DNA of 64,000 nucleotides from Mycocentrospora acerina. Lineage: Eukaryota; Ascomycota; Dothideomycetes; Pleosporales. The translations under genes and the position numbers were made by a program. The notes under the pieces were generated by a model. The model searched no databases. It was not told the DNA's origin and was given only the letters and a program-made list of their open reading frames with translations. Position 1 is the stretch's first letter; the number at the start of each line of letters is the position of its first letter. The stretch lies in NCBI GenBank assembly GCA_022701365.1, contig JAKUHH010000392.1:62001-126000 (forward strand), in the 5' to 3' direction. Of this stretch, positions 32,795 through 44,346 are shown one piece after another.

Positions 32795-33061
32795 ACCAAT
32801 ACCAACAACACACTATCAAATATTGAAAATCCCACGTCACCAAATCATCACGCATTATACTTCAAAAATATACGCAGGCAAACAAGTGAATTAAAACTAT
32901 CAAATATAAGAAACACTTTTTTTTTAGGGGTTTTCATGAAAAATGTCGCCTTCACCATGGCCATCATTCCACAAACCAATCCATCGCAGCAACATAAAGT
33001 TACCGCTAAATACAAAACTAAAAAGCATAACATAAAAAATTCATCAACTGCTGTCAACAAT

Positions 33062-34451
33062 TTATAGTCCAATCAACGCGCTGGCACCTGGCTCGCTGCA
33101 CACGTACACGACGTCGTGGCTGTCCGTGAAGCCATTGAAACGAGTAGCAGAGCACTTGGTGTATGCGCCCATGTCTTCAAAGTAGAGCCAGTCGCCCACA
33201 TCGATGAGCTCGCTAAACGTGCACGACGACGAAATGATGTCGATACCATCGCACGTGGGCCCCCAGATGGAGTACTCGACCTGGCTAGGTGTATCATAGC
33301 CTGAGCGACCGACATCGTACAAGACGTCGTTTCCTGACTTCAAGACGCGGGGCACCGGGTGCTGGTGGTCAAAGATGATGCTCGAAAAGTTGCCATAAAC
33401 ACCATCATTCAAGTACAGCATGTACGAGGTCGTGCCCAGCGTAGCATCGGCGACAGTGCGACGAGCAATGACGTGGCAGGCAATGGTGAAAGCCGTGGAA
33501 ACGTAGTAGCGTCCAGGCTCGCCGATGACGCGAATGTGAGGTGGAAAGTACTCATCCAATGAAGCAGACAGCACTGCAGCCATGGGCTCAAAGGTGACGT
33601 CTCCAGTGAAACCGCCACCAACATCCAATGTGTGCATATTGAAGCCTAGGATAGCCGCCTGGTCAAAGACAAAGCGAGCGTCCTGCACAGCCTTGATGAA
33701 CGCCTTGGGGTCAGACGCGCCGGAACCAACATGGAATGCAACGCCAACGACGTTGAGCTCTAGCTTCTTGGCAAGCTCGAGTAGCTCTGTGGTGGTGTCC
33801 AGAGAAGCGCCAAACTTCTGGCTAAGACGGCACAGGCTGGCTGAGTCATCCGTCAGGATGCGCAGGTACAGCTCAGCATCTGGGAAAAGCTGCTTGGTCT
33901 TGTAGAGCTCGTCGGCATTGTCAAACGTCATTTGCTTGACGCCAGCCTGGGCAGCGTAGCGAACGTACGACTTGGTCTTGCAGGGCTGGGCGTAGATGAT
34001 GCGCGAGGGGTCGACGCCAATGTTCAGGACAGTCTCAATCTCGTTCTTGGACGCACAATCGAAGCCAAGTCCCAGCGCCATCATAAGACGCAGAACCTGG
34101 GGGTCCGGGTTGCACTTGACCGCTGCGTGTGTGTCAGTGGCAATTCTTCAGCTCGGGGCAACACCTCGACTCACCATAGTGCGGCTTGACGCGCGCCAAA
34201 TTCTTCTTCCAGCGCAAATGCTGGCGGTAGACCTCGCCCAAGTCGGCGATGAAGAAGGTGTCCTCATCGCCGGCCCCGCAGACATCGTGGTCAATGGCCT
34301 CAACACGGCTCTTCAAAGCCTCCCCAATCAACTGCTTGGATTCACTGACGCCATGATTGTCGAAAGTGCCGAGTCTGTCGTGGTTGATCGACTGTAAGTC
34401 TTTCAACGACAACGTGTAATCCTCGGTAGGCGAGATGGCAGAAGGTGACAT
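33062..34451 (-). CDS. Ornithine decarboxylase
   Basis: PLP-dependent cytosolic enzyme making putrescine from ornithine, the entry step of polyamine synthesis. Exons 34451-34175 and 34122-33062 give 445 residues, the usual eukaryotic length. The 52-nt intron splits the Ala codon just before the PLP lysine (AVKCNP, Lys about 95). Other family marks are FHVGSG, DVGGGFTG (phosphate-binding glycines), EPGRYYV and the C-terminal WGPTCDG with the active-site Cys near residue 383 that acts from the partner subunit. The leader up to about 590 bases upstream contains no ATG and is CT-rich on the transcript strand. In other fungi the enzyme is regulated by polyamines through antizyme and its leader; nothing here proves that. 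Confidence 0.97.
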
Positions 34452-35621
34452 GCCCTGGATAGTGCTTCCGGGGTTAGACTGGTGGTGGGTGTTCTTGATT
34501 CGCTGAGCGATGTAGGTGTGTTAAGGCGGCTTGAAGGGCGCAAAGCCGAGGCTTGGTTGTGGGCGAGGTCTCCCCGACTCTTCCTCCGCGAGAGGAAGAA
34601 CCTCCGAGAGCGTCCTATGCGGCAGCTGAGGGGTGGGTGCTTCGAGGGTCTGGTTGGCGGCGGACAAGAAGAACGCGCGCTCAAGCTCTTTCTTGGACGA
34701 GGGCAGGCAGCGGGGGCGGGATGTTGTTGAGAACGTGAGGAGCTGGTCGAGTAGATACAATTTGAAGGTTGAGGAGCAGCAGGGCCGACGCCGTAGTCGA
34801 GAGCGCGCCTTTGTTGGACCAAAGGCAGTCAGCGAGTGGAGCTGGGGCTGACGAGGGGGGAGTCACGGATGGCTTGTGGAAAGCGCGACCTGGTGACTGA
34901 GGGAAGGAGCCGACGCGAGTGGTGAGGCGTTGGGCGTGAGGGAGGGAAGAGGGAGGAGGGAGGAGAGGCGAGGGAATATACCTGGCGCCAGAGACGGAAG
35001 GCGGCCGTCAAAATTTGATGGCGGGGAGTGTGCTCAGGAATTGGCGCATTACTTAATACACAAACATCCGAGCTCTCAGGCCCGGCCAGACAGGCAGCGC
35101 CAAAACAGGCTTGACATCACTCGCCTGCACATGCTAGCCCGGCTCCACTTGTCAAGGCACGAACCACTCTCCCCCAGGCTCCATCGCTGATGCTGAGGCT
35201 GCACAGTACACCGTCTTCTCCTCGTCACCGATAGTAAAAACACCCACAGAAGTTCCTTTTTTTGGCTTCTGCAAAACAAACGTGTCCATTTGCTCACTGG
35301 CTGCGCACCACCCGCTTCCTGCCGATAATCTAACGACGGCATCACGCCTGCCAATTGCACGAGTCCACGCACGTGCCTATGCATGCAATGTTTACTGACT
35401 TGTTTCTCGATTCGCGTGTATGCGCTACCCGCTGAAAATGGCAGAACTCCAGATCACCGATCCAAATGCCGCAGCGCTATTAATGCCCAACTATGCCCAA
35501 TTCCATACTCCAAAACCTGCTGTGAGTATTTGCAAATACTGACGCACCGAGAAAAAAAAGACGCACCATGCACGTGTCTCCACGCGACAACCTGTCCCCA
35601 CACTGAACCTCAGCGCGACTC
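34452..35621. promoter_or_regulatory. ODC promoter and leader; 3' region of the next gene
   Basis: 1.17 kb between two minus-strand genes. The ODC-proximal half is GC/CT-rich on the transcript strand and free of upstream ATGs. Nothing else was recognised. Confidence 0.5.
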
Positions 35622-38600
35622 CTACGCCCGTTGGAGAAACACAGGCACATCGGACAGATCTACGCCGTACTGATGCCTCCATTGCATGCTCTTTGAGCTA
35701 GCGTGGCTGTGCACTTGCCGCGTTCCTGCACTGCCTCCAACACCTGCGCCGCGGCCCTCATACTCAAAGTCGAGCCCACCGCTATATCGATCCCATGCCA
35801 TTGGCTCTTGGAATCGCTGCATGGGCTCTCCAGACGTTTGTGTTGTCCGAAAGTTGACCGTGGCAGTACTGCTTTCAGGAGCCTTGCTCTGACCATGTAA
35901 TCCATCTCCCATTGATTTACGACGATGCTGTCGCCAATGGCGAGAGTGTACCTCCCAATCAATGTCGTCCTGAGATTGATCATGGATTTCCTCGTGCTCT
36001 TTGTTGTATAGCTCAGATGCTACCAACACAGACCTTGGAGAACTGCCATGTGAGTTGGGATTTGACTTGTGTATCTTTCGGTCCTCATTCCGTGACCTAG
36101 ACATGGCTGTGTGCGGGACCTGTGTCTCGGTTTGTTTCTTTGCTGTGTCGATTGAAACCTGCATCTTTGCTGTATTGATCGAAGGAACCGGCGGAATATC
36201 ATCATGAACGATCCGTAGATTTCGCTTCGAGGGCTTTCCCTCGCCTGCTTCCGACTTCAGGTTATAGTGGCTTCTCTGTCGGCGTTGAGATTGAGGTAAT
36301 TCTACTTCAGCAACAGCGCGATCCTTGCTTCGGATGCGCGCCAACTCTGCAGCCGTTTCGGCATCCATCTTCACCGTCGACTTGGGCCGAGGTGTCGCAT
36401 TTCCAAGTTGATGCGGGTGTGTTGGCGCGGTCGTTGGCTTCCTTCTCGGGGAACCAGACATTGCCGCGTCGTAGGGTGAGCATCCAAGGGCTGAGGCTAT
36501 CGTACCCAAGTCAAGTACAGTAGGCGAGACATCTCGATGCCCCGTCTCTGCCTCACGGTCTTCAGCAGCCGCTTTCTTCCTCCGGAAAAGGGATAGACTC
36601 CGTTTTCGGACGAGTGGAGGCGGCGTAGGTGTTCGTTGTGGTTCGATTTGAGCAAGATGGTTGATAAACTCGGTTGGAGTCGGGTCGGGGAAATCGTCGA
36701 CAAATTCATTGGCGATGATATGATTTGTACTCGCAAATGTGTTTGTCAGACACTCTATGCCTGGTGTCTGCGACAGACGCCGGGCAAACTTTGCCTGCAC
36801 ATTGCTGGGGACATCTGGAACCTCAACATCGGTGTCTTCCCTAATCGATTGGCAAGTTGGGATTACTGGGGGTTGTGGTTGCGACTGTCGTCGTTTTTGC
36901 AACCGCCTGGGTGTTCTTGGAGAGGCACCGTCAGAGGAACCCAAGGATGTACCTGACCGTGGAGATTTAGGCGAGAGGACGGTGAACGGCGCAGCAGATT
37001 CCAATAATTCAGACGATATTTGCAAACTCGCAGGGCGTTGGTAAATCTCTCGCGTCGGTTCGTCGAGCATCAAGGAATATCTGGACTTCACAGAAGGAAC
37101 CTTTAAGATGGACGTAATGGGAGTAGTCCTTTGTCTCACATTGATATTATCCGTGTTTTGCGGGGCGGGAGCCGATCTTGTAGTTGATGTCGAAAGCTGG
37201 CTCTCGCGCGATCCTGCGTGAGACAATCCCTGGCTGCTGCCAGAGGAGTATCCTGAATCGGCGGTGTCTGCAGATCGCACTAGTGGCCGAGCAATCAACA
37301 GGTTTCTCCGCCTTTCCGAAATGGTATTTCCTGTGGCTGCATGTAATTCTATGGGCTTTGGCGCTTCAACCGTAGCTGCATGCTCGTAATATAGTGCGTC
37401 GTTGATTGCTTCAATAGAAGGAATCGAGTCCCCAGACGTGGATCGTTGAACCTCTCCCTGGCTGTCCAACTCATATCGTCTCTTGAACGGGCTACTTGGG
37501 ATTCCGGCTTGATATTCTTTAGCCAGAGTGGTAGCGTTCAGTGGCACATCCACATCTTCATCTTCCTGCGGAATAGAAGGAGCATCTTCATAGTAAGTCT
37601 CTTGAGGCCCGTTAGTAATGTTATACCTCAAACTTGACCTCGCCCTATTTCCGTTTTCAGGAAGCTGGTAAGCGTGATAGAGTGGAGGTGTGGTCGGAAG
37701 TATAGACGACTTGCTCTTCGTATGACCACGGTTGTTTATGTTTTTTGTAGTTGTTGGGCTAGCGCCGGACTTTGCTGTCGAGAAGTAATCTTGTTGCGCA
37801 GGATAGTGAGACGCCTGCGCTGGGACAACTGTGCTTGGTGCGGGCGAGGGTGCTCCATTAATGACTGACAACGTGCCCAGTTTGAAAGTCCCTAGTTGAG
37901 AATACTCCATATCTCCAGGAGTTTGTGATCGAATTGTGGGTATGTAGTTATCCTCCTCAGCCAAGTCTAAAGCCACCAGTTGATTCTGAGGGGGACTGTG
38001 GATTGGATTTGCCAGCCATTTTGCCTCTTGCTCGGGCTCGACCTGAGGGGTCTTCCAAGACCTCCATCGACTACGGTGATCTTCGACTGGAGAGTTTCGT
38101 GTCGCGATGCCTGGCGTTTGAACCAGAGACCGTCGTCTTGTGAGAGATGAACACGACTGATCAGCTATTGAGGTTTGTCGGCTAAGTCCTGGCTCAGCCG
38201 GAATCGTAATATCAGTGGAGGATCCCAGCGCTGCGCCTGTAAGTACCATATGTCAGTAGGTGTGTCTTGTACATTAAGAGATACTTGGAATGCTGAAAGT
38301 ACGGATAGATAGCGAGCGCTGATTAGCGCTGATGAGCTTCAGACCATTGAGCTACCTTACGCCATGTGTAGTCAATGCGGCAGGAAGAGATTGCGAATTG
38401 CGACTCGAAACTAGGATATCACTTACGTAGAGCTGCAAGATCCTCTGGTGAAGCATTCTTCTTCACCTCTTGAAGCAATCTGATGGCAGCTTCAACGTCC
38501 ATCTGTGCACTAGAAGCCAATGAATTCTCCTGTCCTGGCGGATCTGGAAGCTGACTGACTGACAGCCGTCTGTTGCTAAAGAAAGATAATGAATTGCGTC

Positions 38601-38901
38601 TCTGGTTTGCGACTGAATTCGCTCTTGAAACTACTGTTGAAGACCGTCCTCGCACATGCGCCGCTGGCTCGCCAGTATCAACTTCCTTGTCTGACCAGGT
38701 AGTTGATCCAGATCCTTTTTCAGACGGCGAGACCACCAAATCAGCGCGTCTCGAGTATATCGAGACTGTTGAGTCAACGAAGAGAGTTGGAGAGTTCGTG
38801 TTCGTTTTCGGTTTGGACAGGCGATTTTGAAGGACGGGGCTCTGGTCGCTGCCCGTATCGATGGGCTTGCGACGTGATTTTGAAAGATTAAACAGCCCCA
38901 T
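35622..38901 (-). CDS. Large disordered Ser/Pro-rich protein of unknown function
   Basis: Exons 38901-38427 and 38236-35622 give 1029 residues; the 190-nt intron (GTAAGT...CAG) splits an Arg codon. Almost all of the protein is low-complexity, with many SP/TP and RxxS sites, poly-Arg patches (RRKKAAAEDRE; QRRQRSHYN) and no catalytic motif or membrane helix. A short helix near residue 140-158 (DVEAAIRLLQEVKKN) abuts the splice junction. The open frame continues upstream of ATG 38901, and a further 5' exon encoding a SAANLRIPNVPGIAE-like segment may join through an intron ending near 38915, so the true N-terminus could be longer. The composition suggests a heavily phosphorylated scaffold, which is inference. 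Confidence 0.75.
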
Positions 38902-40565
38902 GATTAAGAAAAAAATGAAAACTGACTTTGGGGCTGGTTCATAGTTAGTTGGAAAAAGGAATGCGGGGAACAGCATAATGGGGAGGCTTACACTCTGCAA
39001 TGCCTGGAACGTTGGGAATGCGGAGGTTGGCCGCGGACGAGGATGCTAGTGATACATAAGCGTCGACTCCATGTTAAACTTTCAGCAAAGATGGGTCAAC
39101 GGCTCCATTAATGCCAACGGTTGCCCGTCCTTGTTTGATCGCACGATTACGAGGCCATCATGTTGCAGAAGTGGAGAGTGCATTGCAGAACAACAAACCG
39201 GATAGCCGTCGACATGAAACTGGGCAGAGCGCCCAAATCGAGAATCGCAAGCTATCTACCAATCAACAGAGACTACTGTTAGAGGCAAAGAGACTGAAAT
39301 CCAATCAAGGTGGAGCAGCAGTAAGGAAAGATGCATGAACCTGGCGTGCATCTTCAACACAATTGGTCGTGTGACGGCCGATCGTTCCGAGCCTCATGTG
39401 TGGCACCATCGCTAATGGAAGCCGAATACCATAAAGCCTATGATTCTGCATGCTGAGGATCCTTCGTTGATGCCGGTAGGTTTAACCGTACGAGCTTGAC
39501 ATCTGCATGAGGGGCCATTGTCTTTAAAAGGCCGATTCCTCCCTGGATATCGTTGACTGTCATGTCGTCACATTGCCATCCCGCATGAAGAACCAGTCTG
39601 GCCTCGCGCCTCGTTCTTCATACTGGGAACTAGTTCTTCACGCTGGTAAATGGCCTATTTCCATGTGGTTGGAACTTGTCGCAGGCAGCTCCAGACGGTA
39701 ATCTAGAACTGATCTCGATGTGAGATCATCATAAATTCACCTTGGCCAATCCTCGGAGGAACCTGAAGCCCGCAGCCACCACGCGACACGCAACACACAT
39801 GCAAGGCTGAGAAGAACTGTTTGCCAAGCGCTAAATAATGAAATCGCTTCGGGCCGCCGGTCTAAGACTGTACGTCAGAGTTGGTGCTGCAAGAACATAC
39901 GAGGACCGCGACACTGCACGGTCACGAAGAGAAACGAAGCTGCTTCTTATGCGTCAAAAGCGCACCTCAAACCTTAGTGGAGAAGCTGTCTCATCTTTTG
40001 CACTAGGATGAAAATGCAGCCGCGGAAATATCGTAAGAGCCAAGGCGGTGCTTCGCAAGCAGTAGTAATCGGTCGCTTCACTTCAATAAGCAGCCGTAGC
40101 TCAGTCAGCATGACGCCACACCCGAAGACGTACGTCCTGCTCAAATCCCCAACACTGGAGTTTTCGGGTTTACGCCCACGACTCGTCCGTTTGGAATCGG
40201 TCCTTGGTGACGTGGGACGGCGAGGGCTCAGACGCGATCGACTCCGGGATCGACCGGACGCTTGTCACGAGTGACATCATCGCCTCCTATGAAATCAACC
40301 AGTGTAAATGAAACTTCTTTCGCGCGATGACCAGTTCCTTTTTTCGTGCAAATCCTTCTCAATCCCTCATCGAGAGACTCTTGGGTCTTGTGGTCTATTT
40401 TATATAACTCTCCTAACCTCCCTCCACATCACTCTCTGTATTAACGCAATTTCCCTGTCCTATACAGCAAGCAATATCATCATATCAATCACCGCAACAT
40501 CCTTGAATTGATCAACTTTCAAATTTTCATCCAAAGATACTGCTTCCTCGAGCACAACACTCATC
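38902..40565. other. Intergenic region, possibly including a 5' exon
   Basis: 1.66 kb between divergent genes. Near 39000-39070 (minus strand) there is a protein-like open stretch that may be a 5' exon of the preceding gene. A GCTCAG...TCAAATCC stretch near 40095 looks tRNA-like but does not fold as one. Nothing else was recognised. Confidence 0.45.
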
Positions 40566-41556
40566 ATGTTGGGGTTATCGTATTGGGTTGTTCCAATCAT
40601 TTCTGGAGTAGTATGGGGCGCCATGCTTATCACGATGCTCGTGTATTGGGGCACGACGGGCAAACCGCATTACGTGACAATGGATGTAGGCCAGACAATC
40701 CCCTACATCTCTGGTAAGTTCCATCTGAATCCGTAGACAAGAAACACTGGCTCACAAAATATGCAGATATTGGCGCCGACACATTGCAACCAAGTATGCT
40801 TCCCTCCCCTGAAAAAGCCTACTCCGAAATAGCATGCTGACAATCTCAGTGTTCATTGCAATGTCTGCAATCACCGTAATTACCTTCGATCTCGCCTTCA
40901 TCTTTGAGCGTTATCTTCGTCACACGGGCAAACTTGCTGCGAACACCTCTCACTGGCAGAAAATATACTCCCTATGCGCCACCCTTGCCGCAATCGCTGG
41001 TGCCGTGGGCCTCATCCTCCTCACCATCTACGACAACAAAGACTACAACCGCATGCATAATATCTGCCTGTGTGTATTCATCGGCGGCTACATCATCAGC
41101 GCCATCTTCATCTGCTGGGAGTACCAGCGCCTCGGCATCCACTACCGCGAGCACTCAGTCCTGCGCTACTCCTTCTGGATCAAGCTCTTCTTCATCATCG
41201 CCGAGGTCGCGCTTGTCGTCGCCTTTGGAACAATGTCCTACCTCGACCACTGGAACACGGCCGCTGTCCTCGAATGGGTCATCGCCTTCATCTACGTCTC
41301 CTTTGTTCTCAGCTTCTTCATCGACTTCCTCCCTGTCATCCGCACAAAGGGCCACCAGAGCTCCAAGACGGAAATGCAAATGGCAGAAGAGGGCGGTGCA
41401 ACTCAAAACCTGAGAGAAGACTCCACAGACGACCAGCACTACTACCGCGGAAACGCGCTGCCTTCCACAAACGGCCACTCCAATGGCTACACTAACGGCA
41501 GCGCCGCGTACCCCAATCCACAGCAACCCGCCCCGGTTGCTACGAGGAACTACTAA
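40566..41556 (+). CDS. Frag1/DRAM/Sfk1 family membrane protein
   Basis: Multi-pass membrane protein; yeast Sfk1 works with Stt4 PI4-kinase at the plasma membrane and affects lipid asymmetry. Exons 40566-40713, 40767-40793 (27 nt) and 40850-41556 give 293 residues. Exon 1 supplies TM1 (WVVPIISGVVWGAMLITMLVY) and a loop; the micro-exon encodes DIGADTLQP, matching the family's YISDIG.. region. Five further hydrophobic segments follow with family hallmarks such as FERYLRHTGKL and MHNICLCVFIGGY. The C-terminal ~65 residues are polar and low-complexity (cytosolic tail with an HSNGYTNGS stretch). Both introns split codons and the joined frame is continuous. Confidence 0.9.
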
Positions 41557-42236
41557 ACTCCTCTTCTCCTAACTCTTCATTTTTTTTTGCCTTTTATCGC
41601 TCATACCCCTCTTTTTTTTGTTCGTAACCATCATAACGAGAATGATACCTTTATGTTTGTCTTGTTCGCTAGCGTATTAAGTTTTTTTTTTCGCATTTTC
41701 TTAGCCTGTTTGGTCTGCATCACGGAGTGGATTGCATGGTTGGTTATGAAGATGATCTCATGAGCATGGCATGTGTAGATATGCGTTGGTAGTTACCCAG
41801 CGTGTGTTTAATTTCGTTAATCTGTTTGTGTTGCTGGGTGGTCATTGAATTGTAAGAATATCATAACAAAGCATATATTTGAATACTTAATTACTATTTT
41901 TGCCGTTTCCATGGGTTAGCGCTGAAGTCTTGATTCGAGGAGAGACTTGAGATTGATGAATATGTATTTGGGGTCTGTCTAGCAGGTAATTGGAGGTTAA
42001 TTGACACTAATCTTTGCCATGGATAGTTCATCTTTCTTCCTTGCGTTTAGGGGGGTTGTCTTCTATATCTTGTTCGAAGTTCAATAGAATGTCTAACGTA
42101 TGTGTTTCAAACAGATTTCATATATTTCTGCGTTTAATTGTCCAAATGGTATCGTATTCTGTCCACACTATACAAACTCGAATGATAGCCTTATAAATAA
42201 TCCTACTAATCCCATATCCATTACTCTTTGTATATC
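41557..42236. other. Convergent 3' intergenic region
   Basis: 680 AT-rich bases between the stops of the Sfk1-like gene and SPP2, with several T-runs. Presumably two 3' UTRs; nothing else was seen. Confidence 0.55.
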
Positions 42237-43709
42237 TCACCTCCTATAACTCCTCTTCCTTTCCTCTCTTTCATCGCCACCATGCCCCTCATCCCTGTCT
42301 CTCCTCCGTTTCCGCTTCTCGTCGGAATCCCGACTTCTACTCCTCTCGCGGCGATCCCGCTCACGCCTCTTGTCACGTCTGTCTTCAGAATCCCGGCTGC
42401 GACTACGATAGCGGTCGCGGTCGCGGTCGCGGTCGCGTTTCTTGTCTCGCCTATCGTCGGGGCTGTGACTGCGATTACGACTCTCGCGGTCTGTCCGCCT
42501 GTCACGGTCTTCTCGCTTGGACCTGCGGCGGTCGCTGTCGAAGTCATTGTCGTCGCGGTCTTTTTCTCGCCGCTTGTCGCGCCGGCGGTCGCTGTCGTGA
42601 TGGTAGTCATTGTCTCTGTCGCGTCGACGATCGTCTTTGCGGTCTTTGTCGCGTCGTCGCTCGCTGTCATAGTCGTCGTCGCGTCGTCGGTCTCGGTCGC
42701 TTGTCTTTTCGCGCCGCTTCTCACGCCTCCTTTCATCTTCTTCCTCGTCATCGTCGTACCTGCTCCTCGTCTTCTGTGGCTTCTCCTCCTGCACTATATC
42801 CTGATTCTCCAGCTTTGCCTTGAGTTCCTCTTCTGTAATTGTCTCACCCGTGTGCTTGTTTCGCAGTGTCACAGGGTTGTATGTCTGCACAGCCTGTTTC
42901 CCCCTGCCCTTTCCTTTACTGCCCCAAGCACCCAGTTCAATGCCAACTGCGGCCTCTTCCTTTGCGCCGATACCGAGCAAAGCAGGCCGCCGCTTGATTT
43001 CTTTGGGTTTTGCTACAACACCGTTGCGTCCGATCGTCTCACCGTCTTTCCAGCCCATACCACGGAGTAATGCGGCGCCAAACCCTTCAATGGGTGTCGC
43101 TTCATAGGCCTCGAGGGTGGGTGCTTCGGGCGCGTCGCGAAGGTCGTTATGGAAGGCTTCTTCTTCGGTTTGGACAGGAATGACATGCTCGTCGTCAGCG
43201 GATTTACCGCTTAGCAACGCATCCAGCGCCTTCTTTTCGAGGCGTTGTTCTTCTGTGAGTCCATCCTTCTCGTCGATAACCATTGCCTCGCCAGATTCGG
43301 CAGGCAAAGCAACCTGCGGCTCTTCTTTCTTCACAATCGTAAGCCCGTACTGCACTTTCACTTCCTCAATCTCCTCCACTGCACCCCCATTCTGCGCTTC
43401 CGGTTGTGGCGGTGCTCCCCTTGCTTGTTGCTTCCGCTGCGCATTCTCGCGCCAATTGCGATTTGGCAAGACTGGTATAACAAGCGGCCCCTTCTTCTGC
43501 TCTGTTTTGCCGCTCGCATCGAGCGCTCCTCCTTCTGCCGCATCCCAGCCCGAGATTTCTTGTTGCTTGTTCGTGTCATCTGGTTCGTCGTCGCCAAGCG
43601 CAAGACGTGGACGTTTCGCGTCTTTTTGAAGTAGAGCGGATTTGAGTCCGGGTTTGGCTTTCAGACCTCCCAGCGACATCTTAAAGCCGCCCGGCTTAGG
43701 GGCGGCCAT
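42237..43709 (-). CDS. SPP2: Pre-mRNA-splicing factor Spp2 (G-patch protein)
   Basis: Nuclear G-patch cofactor that activates the DEAH helicase Prp2 before the first splicing step. A single exon of 490 residues. The N-terminus (KMSLGGLK...KPGLKSALLQ) and the middle (PIEGFGAALLRGMGWKDGETIGRN, around residues 205-230) match Spp2/GPKOW; the G-patch is followed by KRRPALLGIGAKE as in the family. Residues about 315-490 are an exceptionally long Arg/Asp/Glu/Lys-rich tail built of DRDRRRD- and RSRSRDS-like units, resembling RS/RD domains of metazoan splicing factors; yeast Spp2 is only 185 residues. The opposite strand shows long valine-rich open frames across this tail, which are shadows. Confidence 0.9.
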   Translation of the reverse strand: MAAPKPGGFKMSLGGLKAKPGLKSALLQKDAKRPRLALGDDEPDDTNKQQEISGWDAAEGGALDASGKTEQKKGPLVIPVLPNRNWRENAQRKQQARGAPPQPEAQNGGAVEEIEEVKVQYGLTIVKKEEPQVALPAESGEAMVIDEKDGLTEEQRLEKKALDALLSGKSADDEHVIPVQTEEEAFHNDLRDAPEAPTLEAYEATPIEGFGAALLRGMGWKDGETIGRNGVVAKPKEIKRRPALLGIGAKEEAAVGIELGAWGSKGKGRGKQAVQTYNPVTLRNKHTGETITEEELKAKLENQDIVQEEKPQKTRSRYDDDEEEDERRREKRREKTSDRDRRRDDDYDSERRRDKDRKDDRRRDRDNDYHHDSDRRRDKRREKDRDDNDFDSDRRRSKREDRDRRTDRESRNRSHSPDDRRDKKRDRDRDRDRYRSRSRDSEDRRDKRRERDRRERSRSRDSDEKRKRRRDRDEGHGGDEREERKRSYRR

Positions 43710-44346
43710 TATGGCTGTAGAAGTTTCGGAGAGCGCGTCTGCTAGGAAACTGCTATTTGCAGAAGGATGTGCAAGACCTAGAAACGGAAGGAATCAGAGG
43801 GTTCAATCGAATCGCAGCCGCGTAAAAGAGAGTCTATGTTAGAGTTGATGTGGTGGTTCAAAGGCAAAGTTATGTATTGGTGTTCATGTCGATTTCCAAA
43901 GTTCATGAATGACATCGGCCTTGGCATAGATCCCTGCAGATGGAAGGCAGTCGTCATCACGTGGGCTTACCTCCATTAATACTTCGCAAGTCGGAAGTAG
44001 GTCTGGTTGTAGCCAACGATTAATTTTTAAAATAAAATTTGAATGTTTGAGATGAAAAAAATGGTCAGCACCTTACAGCAATACTCGCTAGATCATACTC
44101 AAGTCTTTCTTGTGACTGTGTTGGTGGTGAAGTGAAGGCAGGAAAACAGTGGAATCAAATTGTGCGAGTCAACAGAAAGCAAGGTATTTCAAATAAGCAG
44201 AATGTGAATAGTGAAAATCCACTCGCTCAGCTAAGACCCAGTCGTTGCTAGGCTCTGGCCAAGTAGTTCAAGCAAGTAGTATCATACACGTTGACTTTGA
44301 ATGGTGAGCACCATCGTACGTACCACCTTCACTCTCCTACACACCT
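43710..44346. other. Intergenic region
   Basis: 637 bases between two minus-strand genes: SPP2 promoter and the MDM20 3' side. AT-rich in the middle; nothing else was recognised. Confidence 0.5.

Larger units (their letters stand above)
31869..33061. other. Convergent AT-rich intergenic region packed with microsatellites
   Basis: 1.2 kb between the stop codons of the Q-rich gene (plus) and ornithine decarboxylase (minus). It contains at least six different simple-repeat arrays, listed separately. The long lysine-rich and serine/threonine-rich open frames here are products of these repeats and not genes. Confidence 0.85.

Noticed and set aside
38290..38370. Second tRNA-like TAGCTCAATGGT on the minus strand
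   Set aside because: No matching D-stem or acceptor 3' strand; it lies inside the 190-nt intron of the disordered-protein gene.
40085..40160. tRNA-like stretch (GTAGCTCAGTCAGCATGACG ... CTCAAATCC)
   Set aside because: D-stem and acceptor-stem partners are not present at the required spacing, so no cloverleaf forms.
42228..43070. Valine-rich plus-strand frame opposite SPP2
   Set aside because: Reverse complement of Arg/Asp codon repeats (CGA/GAC) gives Val/Ser/Thr runs; the G-patch protein on the minus strand explains the region.
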